A stretch of 64,000 nt of DNA, taken from Streptomyces xylophagus (GTDB lineage Bacteria > Actinomycetota > Actinomycetes > Streptomycetales > Streptomycetaceae). A model generated the notes under the pieces. The model saw only the letters and a program-made list of their open reading frames with translations, ran no database searches and was not told the origin of the DNA. A program made the position numbers and the translations under genes. Where the stretch lies: contig NZ_JNWO01000020.1 of assembly GCF_000716435.1 (NCBI RefSeq), forward strand, positions 1-64,000. Reading direction: 5' to 3'. Shown here in pieces: positions 49,871 to 58,409 of this stretch (positions are counted from its first letter, which is position 1; each line of letters starts with the position of its first letter).

Positions 49871-51034
49871 TCAGTGCCTCCGCCCCGGTGTCCAGTCGCC
49901 GAGATACGCCTCGCGGGTCGCCGACTCGGCCTGCTCGGCGGTGAGTTGGGGCCGGTTCTCCGGCACGCTGATCACGGCACCCGGGCCGGTGTTCCGGTAC
50001 TCCGCGAACCGCTGGCTCTGCCAGGGATAGGCGTCCGCCATGTTGGTGTACGGCGCCACCGCGTCGATCCCCGCGCCCAGCACCGTGTCCCGCACGGTGA
50101 GCATCGGGTGGGCGGTGGTGTCCGAGCCGGGCACCCAGGGCCGGGCCAACTTGTAGTAGGCGTCCGGTGCTTGGCTGCTCACGCGGCTGCGCGTCACCAG
50201 ATACCCGCGCGGGTTCGCGACCGCCGTGGAGGGCGCGAAGACGAAGCCGTACGGCGCCGTCGCCAGGTCGGTGCGGTTCAGGGTCCGGAAGTGGCAGTCG
50301 TCGTAGACGGCCGTCGCCCGTCCGAAGACGAAGTCGACGTCTCCCTCGACGTAGCAGCGCGCGTAGTACTGGCGGGCGAAGACGCCGAGCGCGAACGAGT
50401 CGGCGTACAGGGTGTCTTGATGACCGAGGAAGCGGCAGTCGAAGAACGCCGAACGGTCGCCCTGCACCTTGATCGCGACAGCCTGGGTGCCGGTGATGTC
50501 GGGGTGGTCGGCGCGCAGCCAGTCGTTGGCGAAGGTGATCCGGCGGGCGGTGAAGCCGTCGGTGCGGATGAGGGTGGTGGCCGAGCCGGAGGTGCCGTAG
50601 GTGCCCGAACCGTCCGGCTTCCGGGTGCCGTTGGCGTTGTCGTACACCACGACGACATCACTCGGGTTCTCGCTCGCGCCGATCCAGGTCATCTCGGAGG
50701 CGGCGGCGGTGAGTTGGCCGGTGACCGGGTCGGTGACGCCGGCGGTGACCGTCTCACGGTAGACGCCGGGCGCGATGACCAGGGTGTACCCGGCGCTCGT
50801 GGCGGCGGTGACGGCGGCCTGGACGGTGGTGAAGTCACCTCGGCCGCGCGGGTCGACGTACAGGGTGAGCGGGGTGAGGCGCGCGGCCGGTGAACCGTGG
50901 CGGCCGAAGGGACGCGGCCCGCCGACGGCGAGGGCGGGGACGGCGCCGAGGCCGAGCGCGGCGGCCGCGCCGGCACTCGCCATGAGGAATCCCCGTCTGG
51001 ACAGGGGCAGTTCGAGGGAGTGGTGCGAGGGCAT
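49871..51034 (-). CDS. Secreted pectin methylesterase (CE8), second copy
   Basis: This 387-residue paralogue of the adjacent CE8 carries a Tat-like signal (SRRGFLMASAGAAAALGLGA). Catalytic regions are GTQAVAIKVQGDRS, LGHQDTLYADS, YVEGDVDFVFGRA and LARPWVPGSD. ATG 51034 (MPSHHSLEL) has AAGGAG about 10 bases upstream and is preferred over an upstream start. The pair may differ in pH or in preference for methylation pattern; this cannot be seen. Confidence 0.92.
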   Translation of the reverse strand: MPSHHSLELPLSRRGFLMASAGAAAALGLGAVPALAVGGPRPFGRHGSPAARLTPLTLYVDPRGRGDFTTVQAAVTAATSAGYTLVIAPGVYRETVTAGVTDPVTGQLTAAASEMTWIGASENPSDVVVVYDNANGTRKPDGSGTYGTSGSATTLIRTDGFTARRITFANDWLRADHPDITGTQAVAIKVQGDRSAFFDCRFLGHQDTLYADSFALGVFARQYYARCYVEGDVDFVFGRATAVYDDCHFRTLNRTDLATAPYGFVFAPSTAVANPRGYLVTRSRVSSQAPDAYYKLARPWVPGSDTTAHPMLTVRDTVLGAGIDAVAPYTNMADAYPWQSQRFAEYRNTGPGAVISVPENRPQLTAEQAESATREAYLGDWTPGRRH

Positions 51035-51077
51035 GCGGGTGCTCCTTCGCAGTGCGGCTCGTGGGATGAACACCGGT

Positions 51078-51103
51078 ACCGGGCCGGACGGAACCGGCCC
51101 GGT
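51078..51103 (-). terminator. Terminator between PL1 and CE8 genes
   Basis: A perfect 10-bp stem (ACCGGGCCGG / CCGGCCCGGT) with a 6-base loop lies between the PL1 stop (51126) and the CE8 start (51034). It suggests that the PL1 and CE8 genes are separate or only partly linked transcripts. Confidence 0.7.
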
Positions 51104-51125
51104 TCTCGGCGTGGTGGTGTGGGTG

Positions 51126-52436
51126 TCAGCGCAGGCGGCCCGCCCCCGCGCCCCGGTCGACGACGAACGGCACGGCCTTCGCGGGGTCGACCTTCGTGCG
51201 CAGGGTCGGTGTCCAGCCCGCGCCGGACTGCAGGATCTCGGTGGGCACGCCCGCGTTGTGGACGGCGATCAGGTCGGTGAGGGTGCCGTTGACGTAGTTG
51301 TCGTCGGCGGTGAGCGGCGCCTCGGACCACTTCTTGAGGATGGTGGCCTCGGAGATCCCGGCCGGGACCGTGAACGCGTTGTGCTCCGCGACGAGTTGGG
51401 ACTCCAGACCGATGCCGTAGCTGTAGCCGTACCCGGGCTCGGCGACGAAGTGGTTGTCGTACGAGTCGACTTGGCCGAAGCGGACGCGGGGTGCGCGTTC
51501 GACGAGGTTGGCGAACAGGTTGTGATGGAGCGTCACTTTCAGATGACCCCGGTCGACGGCGGCAGTTGAGGCGCTGTCACTGTTGCCGATGAGGATCGTC
51601 TTGTCGTGGTCGCTGAAGACGTTCCAGGAGGCGGTGACGTAGTCGGCGCCCTTGACGATGTCGAGTTCGCCGTCGTGCTGCTCGAAGATCCGCCCGAAGT
51701 AGGTGGGCAGCGAACTGTCCGGGTGGTCGCCGTCGGTGAACGTGTCGTGGTCCAGCCAGACGTGGGTGGCGCCGTAGATGACGGCGCTGTCGTACTCGGA
51801 ATTCCAGTTGCCGGTGTCCCCGTCGGTCGGGTCCCACTGCGGGAAGCAGTCGAGCGGACTCTCGAAGGACAGGTTCCGCACGATGACGTTGTCGACGGCC
51901 TTGATCTGCAGACTGGCGCCCTTGAAGCCGGCGTTCCTGCCGATGCCGATGATCGTGGTGTTGGCGGGGACGAACGCCTTGATGGCGGTGTCCTGGTTGG
52001 CGGCGGAGACGCGACGCAGGCCCTCGGGGCTGTCGGCGGGCTCGTTGTCGAGGTTCTGGTCGTAGCCCCAGACGGCGGGGTCGTAGGTGGCGAGGTACTG
52101 GGCGAAGTCGTAGCCGGACGCGGCGAAGGAGTCACAGCCCTCGGCGTTGGCGTCGATCACACCCTTCACTCTGATGATCTTCGGCGCGGTGCCGCCGGCG
52201 GCCAACGCGGCTTTGAAATCAGCCCAGTTGGTGACGGTGTAGACGTGATCGGAGGTGGCGGCGGCGCCACCGCTGGTGCCGGTGCCGTAGGAGGCCCAGC
52301 CGTCACCAGCGCCGAGAGCCTCGCGGGCGAGGCTGCGCGGATGGGCCTGGGCGGTGGTGCTGGTGAGGGCGAGAGCCAGTGCCGTGCAGCCCACGATCGA
52401 CGCAATGACGCGTCCATGACATTTATAACTACGCAC
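51126..52436 (-). CDS. Secreted pectate lyase (PL1)
   Basis: This exported enzyme of 436 residues has a signal peptide (ASIVGCTALALALTSTTAQA). It is a PL1 parallel beta-helix: Ca-binding and catalytic sequence includes VWLDHDTFTDGDHPDSS, LDIVKGADYVTASWNVFSDH, and the catalytic Arg in VERAPRVRFGQVDSYDNHFV. It cleaves polygalacturonate by beta-elimination. GTG 52436 has AAGGAG 9 bases upstream; the long ORF continuing upstream is a shadow of the acetylesterase gene. Only 17 bases separate it from that gene. Confidence 0.92.
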   Translation of the reverse strand: MRSYKCHGRVIASIVGCTALALALTSTTAQAHPRSLAREALGAGDGWASYGTGTSGGAAATSDHVYTVTNWADFKAALAAGGTAPKIIRVKGVIDANAEGCDSFAASGYDFAQYLATYDPAVWGYDQNLDNEPADSPEGLRRVSAANQDTAIKAFVPANTTIIGIGRNAGFKGASLQIKAVDNVIVRNLSFESPLDCFPQWDPTDGDTGNWNSEYDSAVIYGATHVWLDHDTFTDGDHPDSSLPTYFGRIFEQHDGELDIVKGADYVTASWNVFSDHDKTILIGNSDSASTAAVDRGHLKVTLHHNLFANLVERAPRVRFGQVDSYDNHFVAEPGYGYSYGIGLESQLVAEHNAFTVPAGISEATILKKWSEAPLTADDNYVNGTLTDLIAVHNAGVPTEILQSGAGWTPTLRTKVDPAKAVPFVVDRGAGAGRLR

Positions 52437-52453
52437 AGTGCGGGTCTCCTTGC

Positions 52454-53242
52454 TCAGCGGAGGACCGAGGCGTCCGTGGCCTCGGGCCAGGTGATCCAGG
52501 AAGGGGGAATCTCGTCGTGCAGCCGGACGACAGCACGCGGCGCGAGCACCCGGGTACGGAGCAACTCCCGCGCCACGAGCCGCGCCACGGCGATCGCACC
52601 GGGCGGATTGAAGTGCGTGTTGTCCTGCTCTGTGTCGGTCCAGTTGAAGTAGACCTTCGTCTCCTCGACCCCGAGCCGCTGCCACAACGCGAGCGACAAC
52701 GCCTCGATGTCGAGCAGCGCGACCCGCTCCTGTTGCGCGAGAGCACGCATCGCCGCCGGGTAATCGCCGTGGGTCGGCAGGGAGTTGCCGTCGACATCGA
52801 ACCTGCGGCGCTCGACGGGGGTGGCGAGCACGGGCCGCGCGCCACGGCCTCGGGCCCCGTCGACGTACAACCGGAGATAGTCCTGGTACGTCGTCCAGGG
52901 CTCGGTGTAGCGGGTGGGATCGGCGACCTTCTCGTCGTTGTGCGCGAACTGGACGAGCAGGAAATCGCCGGGCCGGATGGCGGCAAGGATCACGTCCAGC
53001 CGCCCTTCGTCGACGAAGCTCTTCGAACTCCGTCCATTTACAGCATGGTTGGCGACCTTCACTCCCTTTCCGAGGAAGAAGGGGAGCACCATTCCCCATC
53101 CTGTTTCCGGTGCTTCGGCGGAGTACTTCTGGGCGGCGGTGGAATCACCGGCGATGTAGAGAGTGCGGCTCCGCCGCCCTCCGGGTCGAAGAGGAGCGGC
53201 GACAAGCGCCGCGAGGGTGACCTGCCTACGGCTTAAGGACAC
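52454..53242 (-). CDS. Rhamnogalacturonan acetylesterase-like SGNH hydrolase (CE12)
   Basis: This 262-residue SGNH hydrolase removes acetyl groups from rhamnogalacturonan or pectin. Block I is YIAGDSTAAQKYS (nucleophile Ser), block II Gly is in NHAVNGRSSKSF, block III Asn is in VQFAHNDEKV, and block V His is in DNTHFNPPGA. A short signal-like N-terminus (LSRRQVTLAALVAAPL) suggests export. GTG 53242 follows GAAAGG; upstream in-frame sequence is translated dispersed repeat, not protein. Confidence 0.9.
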   Translation of the reverse strand: MSLSRRQVTLAALVAAPLRPGGRRSRTLYIAGDSTAAQKYSAEAPETGWGMVLPFFLGKGVKVANHAVNGRSSKSFVDEGRLDVILAAIRPGDFLLVQFAHNDEKVADPTRYTEPWTTYQDYLRLYVDGARGRGARPVLATPVERRRFDVDGNSLPTHGDYPAAMRALAQQERVALLDIEALSLALWQRLGVEETKVYFNWTDTEQDNTHFNPPGAIAVARLVARELLRTRVLAPRAVVRLHDEIPPSWITWPEATDASVLR

Positions 53243-53278
53243 AGGGGTGCCTTTCAACGCAGCTGAGGTGCATGCCTT

Positions 53279-53307
53279 TAGGGGCGCGGGGAACTGCGCG
53301 ACCAGCC
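53279..53307 (+). repeat. Dispersed 30-bp intergenic repeat, copy D
   Basis: TAGGGGCGCGGGGAACTGCG followed by CGACCAGCC lies between the binding-protein gene and the acetylesterase gene, on the strand opposite to them. When translated on the minus strand it adds a false [10 protein letters not shown] tail to ORFs, which can mislead start prediction. Confidence 0.85.
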
Positions 53308-53349
53308 CCCACCGGCCCGCAGTCCCCCACAAACCGAAACCACCCAATC

Positions 53350-54687
53350 TCAGTGGTTCTTCTTCCAGTCCGCCTGAGCCTTGTTCAACTGGTCGGCCAA
53401 CGTGTCCAGAAACTCCTTCGCCGTCATCTTCCCCAGCAACAGCTTCTGGAAGTTCGGCTCGTTGTCCGCCTTGGAGATCGTGTTCCAGTCCGGCAGGTAA
53501 TACGGCAGCTGCACAATCTTCGTGTCGGCCCCGTTCAACGCCGCCGCAGCCAACTGCGTAGGCTCAGACTTCTGAATCCAAGCCGCACTAGCCGCCTCCG
53601 TGTTGGCCGGAACCTGCCCGGCAGACTCGTTGTACTTCGAGTTCTCCGCCGCAGACACCGCGAACTCGATGAACTTCCAGGCCGCTTCCTTGTTCTTGCT
53701 GGACTTGAACAGACTCAACCCGTCAACGGGGTTGGAGATCTGCACCCGCGTACCGTCGTCCAGCGTCGGATTGGGAATGCCCTTGAACTTGTCCGCGCCC
53801 AGAGCCTTCAAGTGGTCCTGATAGGACCCGAGGTTGTGACTCAGCATCCCGATCGTGCCGCTGTCCCACTGCGCGACCATCTTCGTGAAGTCGTTGTTGA
53901 GGTCGGCGGACGGCGTGTCCTTCTTGAACAGCCCGACGTACTTCGCCAACGCGGCAACGTTCTTTGGGTCGTTGACCGTCGTCTTGTCCCCGTTCCAGAA
54001 CGACGTGATCCCGGTCTGCCCGTACACCGCGTCCAACGCCGGCGCGATCGACCCCTCACCACCCCGAATGGTGAACCCGAACTTGTTCTTCGCCTTGTCG
54101 GTCAGCTTGTCGGCGGCGGCATAGAACTTCGCCCAGGTGGTCGGCGCGTCCAGCCCCGCCGCCTTGAACAGGTCGGTGCGGTACCACAGCGTGCCGTTAT
54201 TCGCTGAGGTCGGGATCTGGTACAGCGTGTCCCCGCCTCCCGCGGACTTGCTGACGTCGATGAGATTCTGGCTCAACTTGCCGTTCAGGGAACTCGACTT
54301 GAGCCGGCTGTCCAACGGCTCCAACGCCCCCTGCACCGCGACCTCGGCGAGCACCGCCGTCCCCACACCGCCGACGTCGGGCAGCCCGCCGCCCTGGATG
54401 GCGGTGTCGTACTTGGACTGGGCGCTCGCCGCCGGTATCCCGACGTACTTGACCTTGATGTCGGGGTACTTCTTCTCGAAGTCCGCGATGATCTGCTTCC
54501 AAATGTCGGTGCGCACACCGCCGTTGTTGTCCCAGAAGGTGATCGTGCCCTTGCCGGACCCCTCGTCGCCCTTGTCCCCCGCGCCGCCGCTGCCGTCGTC
54601 GCCGCAGGCGGTGGCGGTCAGCGCGAGCACGGAGCCCAGGGCGACGGCCGTGGCGGCACGCCTGCTTCTGCGGATGCTGGTCTTCAT
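53350..54687 (-). CDS. Sugar ABC transporter substrate-binding lipoprotein (CUT1)
   Basis: This 445-residue extracellular solute-binding protein (SBP_bac_1) has a signal peptide with lipobox LTATAC (Cys near 28) and a Gly-rich linker. The fold is supported by ITFWDNNGGVRTDIWKQIIA and VDGLSLFKSSKNKEAAWKFI. ATG 54687 is preferred over upstream starts because the signal peptide begins there. It lies downstream of its permease genes, after the GH43, and has its own LacI-type palindrome 54 bases upstream. The substrate is probably a pectin- or arabinan-derived oligosaccharide. Confidence 0.92.
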   Translation of the reverse strand: MKTSIRRSRRAATAVALGSVLALTATACGDDGSGGAGDKGDEGSGKGTITFWDNNGGVRTDIWKQIIADFEKKYPDIKVKYVGIPAASAQSKYDTAIQGGGLPDVGGVGTAVLAEVAVQGALEPLDSRLKSSSLNGKLSQNLIDVSKSAGGGDTLYQIPTSANNGTLWYRTDLFKAAGLDAPTTWAKFYAAADKLTDKAKNKFGFTIRGGEGSIAPALDAVYGQTGITSFWNGDKTTVNDPKNVAALAKYVGLFKKDTPSADLNNDFTKMVAQWDSGTIGMLSHNLGSYQDHLKALGADKFKGIPNPTLDDGTRVQISNPVDGLSLFKSSKNKEAAWKFIEFAVSAAENSKYNESAGQVPANTEAASAAWIQKSEPTQLAAAALNGADTKIVQLPYYLPDWNTISKADNEPNFQKLLLGKMTAKEFLDTLADQLNKAQADWKKNH

Positions 54688-54740
54688 AGGTCGGCTCTCT
54701 TCTGGTGGATCCAACGGGGTGTTGACGTCACGAAGGGCTG

Positions 54741-54752
54741 GCAAGCGCTTGC
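54741..54752. promoter_or_regulatory. LacI-type operator upstream of the binding-protein gene
   Basis: GCAAGCGCTTGC is a perfect 12-bp palindrome with the AAGCGCTT core of LacI/GalR-family operators. It lies 54 bases before the binding-protein start. Confidence 0.65.
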
Positions 54753-54801
54753 TACGGAGGTGCGTCATGGCGACTCCCAACAGGCTTACGGGCAGGGTGA
54801 G

Positions 54802-56313
54802 TTAGCGGAGAGGCGTGATCCGGAACCGCGTGAACGTGGCCGCGCCGGCATGTCCCGTGCCGACGGGCGCGAGCGCGAAGAGCCCGAGCAGGGCGCCGAC
54901 CCAGCGCCAGGGGGTGGCGGCGAAGACCGGGCCGGTCGCACGCAGGCCCTCCCCGACGTCGTAGAAGAAACGGCACCGCGCCCCGGCGGCGATCTCGATG
55001 CGCAACCGGACCCGGCCCTCGGGGGCGAGGCACGACTCCCCCGCGTCGCGTTCCCGCTCGGCGACGGGCTCGGCGAACCGGTGCACGAACCGCACCACCT
55101 CATCCGGGCCCCGTTGCAGTCCGATCCAGCTGTACGCGTCCCCGAGCACGGCCAGTCCGGCCCGCGCTCCCGACTCCTCGCTGTGCAGCCGCAGTTCGAC
55201 CTCCACCGCGACGGGTGTGCCGGGGAGCCGCTGGGTGAGGAGGTTCGGGAGCTTGCGCAGGTCGTGTGCGTCGGCCGTGCGGGCGCAGGTCAGTCGTAGG
55301 CCGTCGCCCGAGTGGTGGGTGGCCCAGCCGTCCTGCGGGTTCGCCGTCCACTGCCACTGGCGGCCGTACCGTCCGCCGGGGAAGTCGTCGTCGGTGGCGG
55401 GCGCGGCGGGCGGCTGCGGCGGCAGGTCCGGTTTCCGGTGTACGGCTACGGGGGCGCCCGCGTCGCCGATGACCGGCCAGCCGTGGTCACCCCAGCGCAT
55501 GGGCTGGAGGTGGACGACTCGGCCGTACGCGCCCCGTTGTTGGAAGTGCAGGAACCAGTCCTCGCCGGACGGGGTGCGCACCCACGCGCCCTGGTGCGGG
55601 CCGTTGACGTCGGTGTTCCGCTGCTCCAGGACGACCTTTTCCTCGTACGGTCCGAAGAATCCGCGTGAGCGTAACGCGCCCTGCCAGCCGGTCTCGACGC
55701 CCCCGGCGGGCGCGAAGATCCAGTACCAGCCGTTGTGTTGGTGGACCTTGGGGCCCTCCAGGGTGAACCAGCCGGGGATGCGGTCCGCGTCGACGATCAC
55801 CTTGCCGTCGTCGAGCAAGGTCGTGCCGTCGCGGTGCATACGGTGGCCGGTGAGGCGGTTGTTGATGCCCGCGCGGGACTTGGCCCAGGCGTGGACGAGG
55901 TAGGCCTCGTCGTTGTCGTCGTCCCACAGGGGGCACGGGTCGATCAGGCCCTTGCCCTCCTTGAGGAGGTGGGGGCGGGTCCAAGGGCCGCGTATCTCGG
56001 GGGCGTTGATCTGGAAGATGCCCTGGTCGGGGTCGCCCCAGAAGATCCAGAAGCGTTCGTCGTGATACCTCAACGCCGGTGCCCACACGCCGCAGTCGTG
56101 CCGTGGGGTCCTGAACTCCCGCACGGGTTCGAGGCGTTGGAGGGCATGGCCGATCAGGGTCCAGTTCACCAGGTCGCGGGAGTGCAGCAGCGGCAGGCCC
56201 GGTACGCGGCCGAAGCTGGACGCGGTGAGGTAGAAGTCGTCGCCGACGCGGATGACGTCCGGGTCGGACCAGTCGGCGTTCAGGACGGGGTTGGTGTACG
56301 TCTCGTGCGTCAC
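54802..56313 (-). CDS. Intracellular family 43 glycoside hydrolase
   Basis: This 503-residue protein has an N-terminal GH43 five-bladed propeller: TYTNPVLNADWSDPDVIRVG (first catalytic Asp), GLIDPCPLWDDDNDEAYLVH and FTLEGPKVHQHNGWYWI (acid Glu region). A C-terminal beta-sandwich of about 190 residues follows (DDDFPGGRYGRQWQW onward), as in beta-xylosidases and arabinofuranosidases. It has no signal peptide, so it hydrolyses imported oligosaccharides. GTG 56313 overlaps the DUF6807 stop as GTGA, placing it in the transport operon. Confidence 0.9.
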   Translation of the reverse strand: MTHETYTNPVLNADWSDPDVIRVGDDFYLTASSFGRVPGLPLLHSRDLVNWTLIGHALQRLEPVREFRTPRHDCGVWAPALRYHDERFWIFWGDPDQGIFQINAPEIRGPWTRPHLLKEGKGLIDPCPLWDDDNDEAYLVHAWAKSRAGINNRLTGHRMHRDGTTLLDDGKVIVDADRIPGWFTLEGPKVHQHNGWYWIFAPAGGVETGWQGALRSRGFFGPYEEKVVLEQRNTDVNGPHQGAWVRTPSGEDWFLHFQQRGAYGRVVHLQPMRWGDHGWPVIGDAGAPVAVHRKPDLPPQPPAAPATDDDFPGGRYGRQWQWTANPQDGWATHHSGDGLRLTCARTADAHDLRKLPNLLTQRLPGTPVAVEVELRLHSEESGARAGLAVLGDAYSWIGLQRGPDEVVRFVHRFAEPVAERERDAGESCLAPEGRVRLRIEIAAGARCRFFYDVGEGLRATGPVFAATPWRWVGALLGLFALAPVGTGHAGAATFTRFRITPLR

Positions 56314-57155
56314 TGGCCGACCGCCTTCCGCACGAGCGCCGCCGCCTCGGCCCGGTCCAGGCGGCCGTCGGCGACGACGGTGACGATGCGTCGTACGACC
56401 GTGTCGCCGGGTGCTATCGGCAGCCGTTCGTCCGAGGCCAACGACGCGCCCACGCCCGGGTATTCGGCGGTGCGGACGAACCACGGGTCCTGGCGGGAGC
56501 GGTCCGTGGCGCCGGCGAGGACCAGCGTCCAGCCGGTGCCGGCGAGGGCGAGCCAGTCGGCGCAAGTGCCGTGGACCTCCGGTTCGCCCTCGTGGTCGGC
56601 GGTGAAGACGCGCGGGGTCTCCGCCTCCTTGCGGGCCCGCCAGAAGAAGCCGCCGTACGCGGCTCCGGGGCGGCCGTTGGTGGCGGGGCTGCCGATCGAC
56701 AGGGGGTCCGGCGTCACGTTGGTGAGGGAGAAGGTGAAGTCCAACGCCCAGGCGGTGTCCGTGAGTTCGGTGGCCGCGACCGTACGGCGCTCGCGCAACA
56801 GCTCGGCGCCGGACGCCATCCAGCGCAGTTCCTCGACGAAGCCGTCGGGGTCACGGAGCTGGAAGGTGGTGTGGCGTTGAGCGCCGTGGTTGTCCAACTC
56901 CACCGGTCCCTGCTCACGCACATACGTGCGGCCGCCCCAGAAGTTGTGCCCCTCGACGTCGGGAACGGCGACACCGACGCCGAGGTGGTGGGTGTGGTCG
57001 GCGGGGCTCAGCTCCGTGACCGCCGTGCCTGCCAGGGTGGTGACGGGGTGCAGATAAGGGCGCGGGGAGAGCCGGGCGGGCAGCTCGGGCCGGGTGACGT
57101 ACCGGGCGACCGGGCGGCCCGCGACGCGCAGCACCGGGGTGTCGTGGGTGATCAT
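56310..57155 (-). CDS. DUF6807 (PmoA-like) family protein
   Basis: This 281-residue protein matches the DUF6807/PmoA family, with HTHHLGVGVAVPDVEGHNFW, YGGFFWRARKEAE and RSRQDPWFVRTAEYPGVG. Such proteins commonly sit in sugar-utilisation operons beside Gfo/Idh oxidoreductases; their function is not established. It has no signal peptide. Its ATG overlaps the upstream oxidoreductase stop by one base and its stop overlaps the GH43 start by four. Confidence 0.88.
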   Translation of the reverse strand: MITHDTPVLRVAGRPVARYVTRPELPARLSPRPYLHPVTTLAGTAVTELSPADHTHHLGVGVAVPDVEGHNFWGGRTYVREQGPVELDNHGAQRHTTFQLRDPDGFVEELRWMASGAELLRERRTVAATELTDTAWALDFTFSLTNVTPDPLSIGSPATNGRPGAAYGGFFWRARKEAETPRVFTADHEGEPEVHGTCADWLALAGTGWTLVLAGATDRSRQDPWFVRTAEYPGVGASLASDERLPIAPGDTVVRRIVTVVADGRLDRAEAAALVRKAVGQ

Positions 57156-58360
57156 CAGGTGCTCACCTCTTTCGGTGGGGCCCAGGAGGCGCCCAGCTCG
57201 GAGTAGAGGGCGAGGGTGTCGGCCGCCGCCGTGACCAGTGCGTCGATGCCGGGGACGATCCGGCGGTTCTCGGCGGGGATCAGGTGCCAGGCGTCGGTGG
57301 GCAGCGGCGCCGGGTCGGGGGCCTCGCGGATCGCCTCAACCACCTTCATGAAGGCGCCTGTTGAGTCGGGCTCGACCAACAGCTCGTCGCCGTCGGTGAG
57401 ATGGGCGACCAGGTTCTCCAGCAGGTCCGTGCTGCCGTACTCGAACTCCTCGGGGCCGTGGCCCGCCCGCTGGAGCAGTGCGCGGTCCTGCTTGTACCAG
57501 TAGGTGATCCGGCCCTGGCTGCCGTGCACCAACACATAGGGCTCGCCGGGGTGTTCGGCGCACAGGGTGACGGCGACGGTGACCGGGCGGCCCTGGACGG
57601 TGGTGACGCGGACGCAGGAGGTGTCGTCGGACTCGATGTCGTTGGCGCGGACGAGTTCGGTCTCGATGCCCGCGACGTCCTCGGCGTGGGTCGTGCCGTT
57701 GAGCGCGAGGGCGGTGGCCACGGCGTGCGCGAGGGGGTTGGTCAGCGCGCCGTCGATCACGTCGACGCCGTTCAGGCGCCGCTTGCCCGCCCAGGGGGCG
57801 CGCCGGTAGTACGCCTCGTCGCGCGCCCAGGCACCGGCGCCGCCGACCCCGGTCAGCGTGCCGATCGCTCCCTTGGCGATCAGCTCGCGGATCGCGGGCA
57901 CGGCGTGCGAGCCGAGCGACTGGAACCCGATCTGGCAGGCCACCCCGGCGGCGGCGACCCCGTCGGCCATTCGGCGGAACTCGGCGTACGACGGCGCGGG
58001 CGGCTTCTCCAGCAGCAGGTGCACGCCTCGCTTCGCGGCGGCCAGGGCGAGGTCCGTGTGAGTGGGGATCGGGGTGCAGATCACCGCGACCCGGGCGCCG
58101 GTGGTGTCGAGGAGGGCGCCGAAGTCCGGTGACTGGGCCGGGAGTTCGCCACCGAACTCCTCCTCGGTCAGTGGGGTCAGCTCGCAGATGCCGACGAGGC
58201 GTACGAGTCCCTTGTCCTGGAGGCGGCGGATGTTCTCGACGTGCCAGCGGCCGTGACCGCGTGCGCCTGCGAGGACTACCGGGACGGGCATCGAGACGGG
58301 CTCGGTGGCTGCCGTAGCAGCGGGCGCGGTGGCGGTCGTAGGGCCGGTCTTGGATGTCAT
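57155..58360 (-). CDS. Gfo/Idh/MocA family oxidoreductase
   Basis: This 401-residue NAD(P)-dependent enzyme has an N-terminal Rossmann fold (VVLAGARGHGRWHVENIRRL) and the family signature LLLEKPPAPSYAEFRRM with the catalytic Lys. The C-terminal alpha/beta domain follows. Its substrate is a sugar or sugar derivative by family, here probably from pectin. ATG 58360 is the likely start, after GGGAG. It overlaps the DUF6807 gene by one base and follows the permease genes by 49 bases. Confidence 0.9.
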   Translation of the reverse strand: MTSKTGPTTATAPAATAATEPVSMPVPVVLAGARGHGRWHVENIRRLQDKGLVRLVGICELTPLTEEEFGGELPAQSPDFGALLDTTGARVAVICTPIPTHTDLALAAAKRGVHLLLEKPPAPSYAEFRRMADGVAAAGVACQIGFQSLGSHAVPAIRELIAKGAIGTLTGVGGAGAWARDEAYYRRAPWAGKRRLNGVDVIDGALTNPLAHAVATALALNGTTHAEDVAGIETELVRANDIESDDTSCVRVTTVQGRPVTVAVTLCAEHPGEPYVLVHGSQGRITYWYKQDRALLQRAGHGPEEFEYGSTDLLENLVAHLTDGDELLVEPDSTGAFMKVVEAIREAPDPAPLPTDAWHLIPAENRRIVPGIDALVTAAADTLALYSELGASWAPPKEVST

Positions 58361-58409
58361 GGGATTCTCCCTGCTTCGACGATCTTCGCCAGCAGGGTAA
58401 GCGGTTGCC

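Noticed and set aside
52437..53099. Upstream extension of the PL1 pectate lyase frame to 657 codons
   Set aside because: It is the shadow of the acetylesterase gene. A signal peptide and AAGGAG identify GTG 52436 as the start.
53243..53347. N-terminal extension of the SGNH hydrolase containing [10 protein letters not shown]
   Set aside because: This is translated dispersed repeat. The same peptide appears at other copies of the repeat, and the true start at 53242 has a ribosome-binding site.
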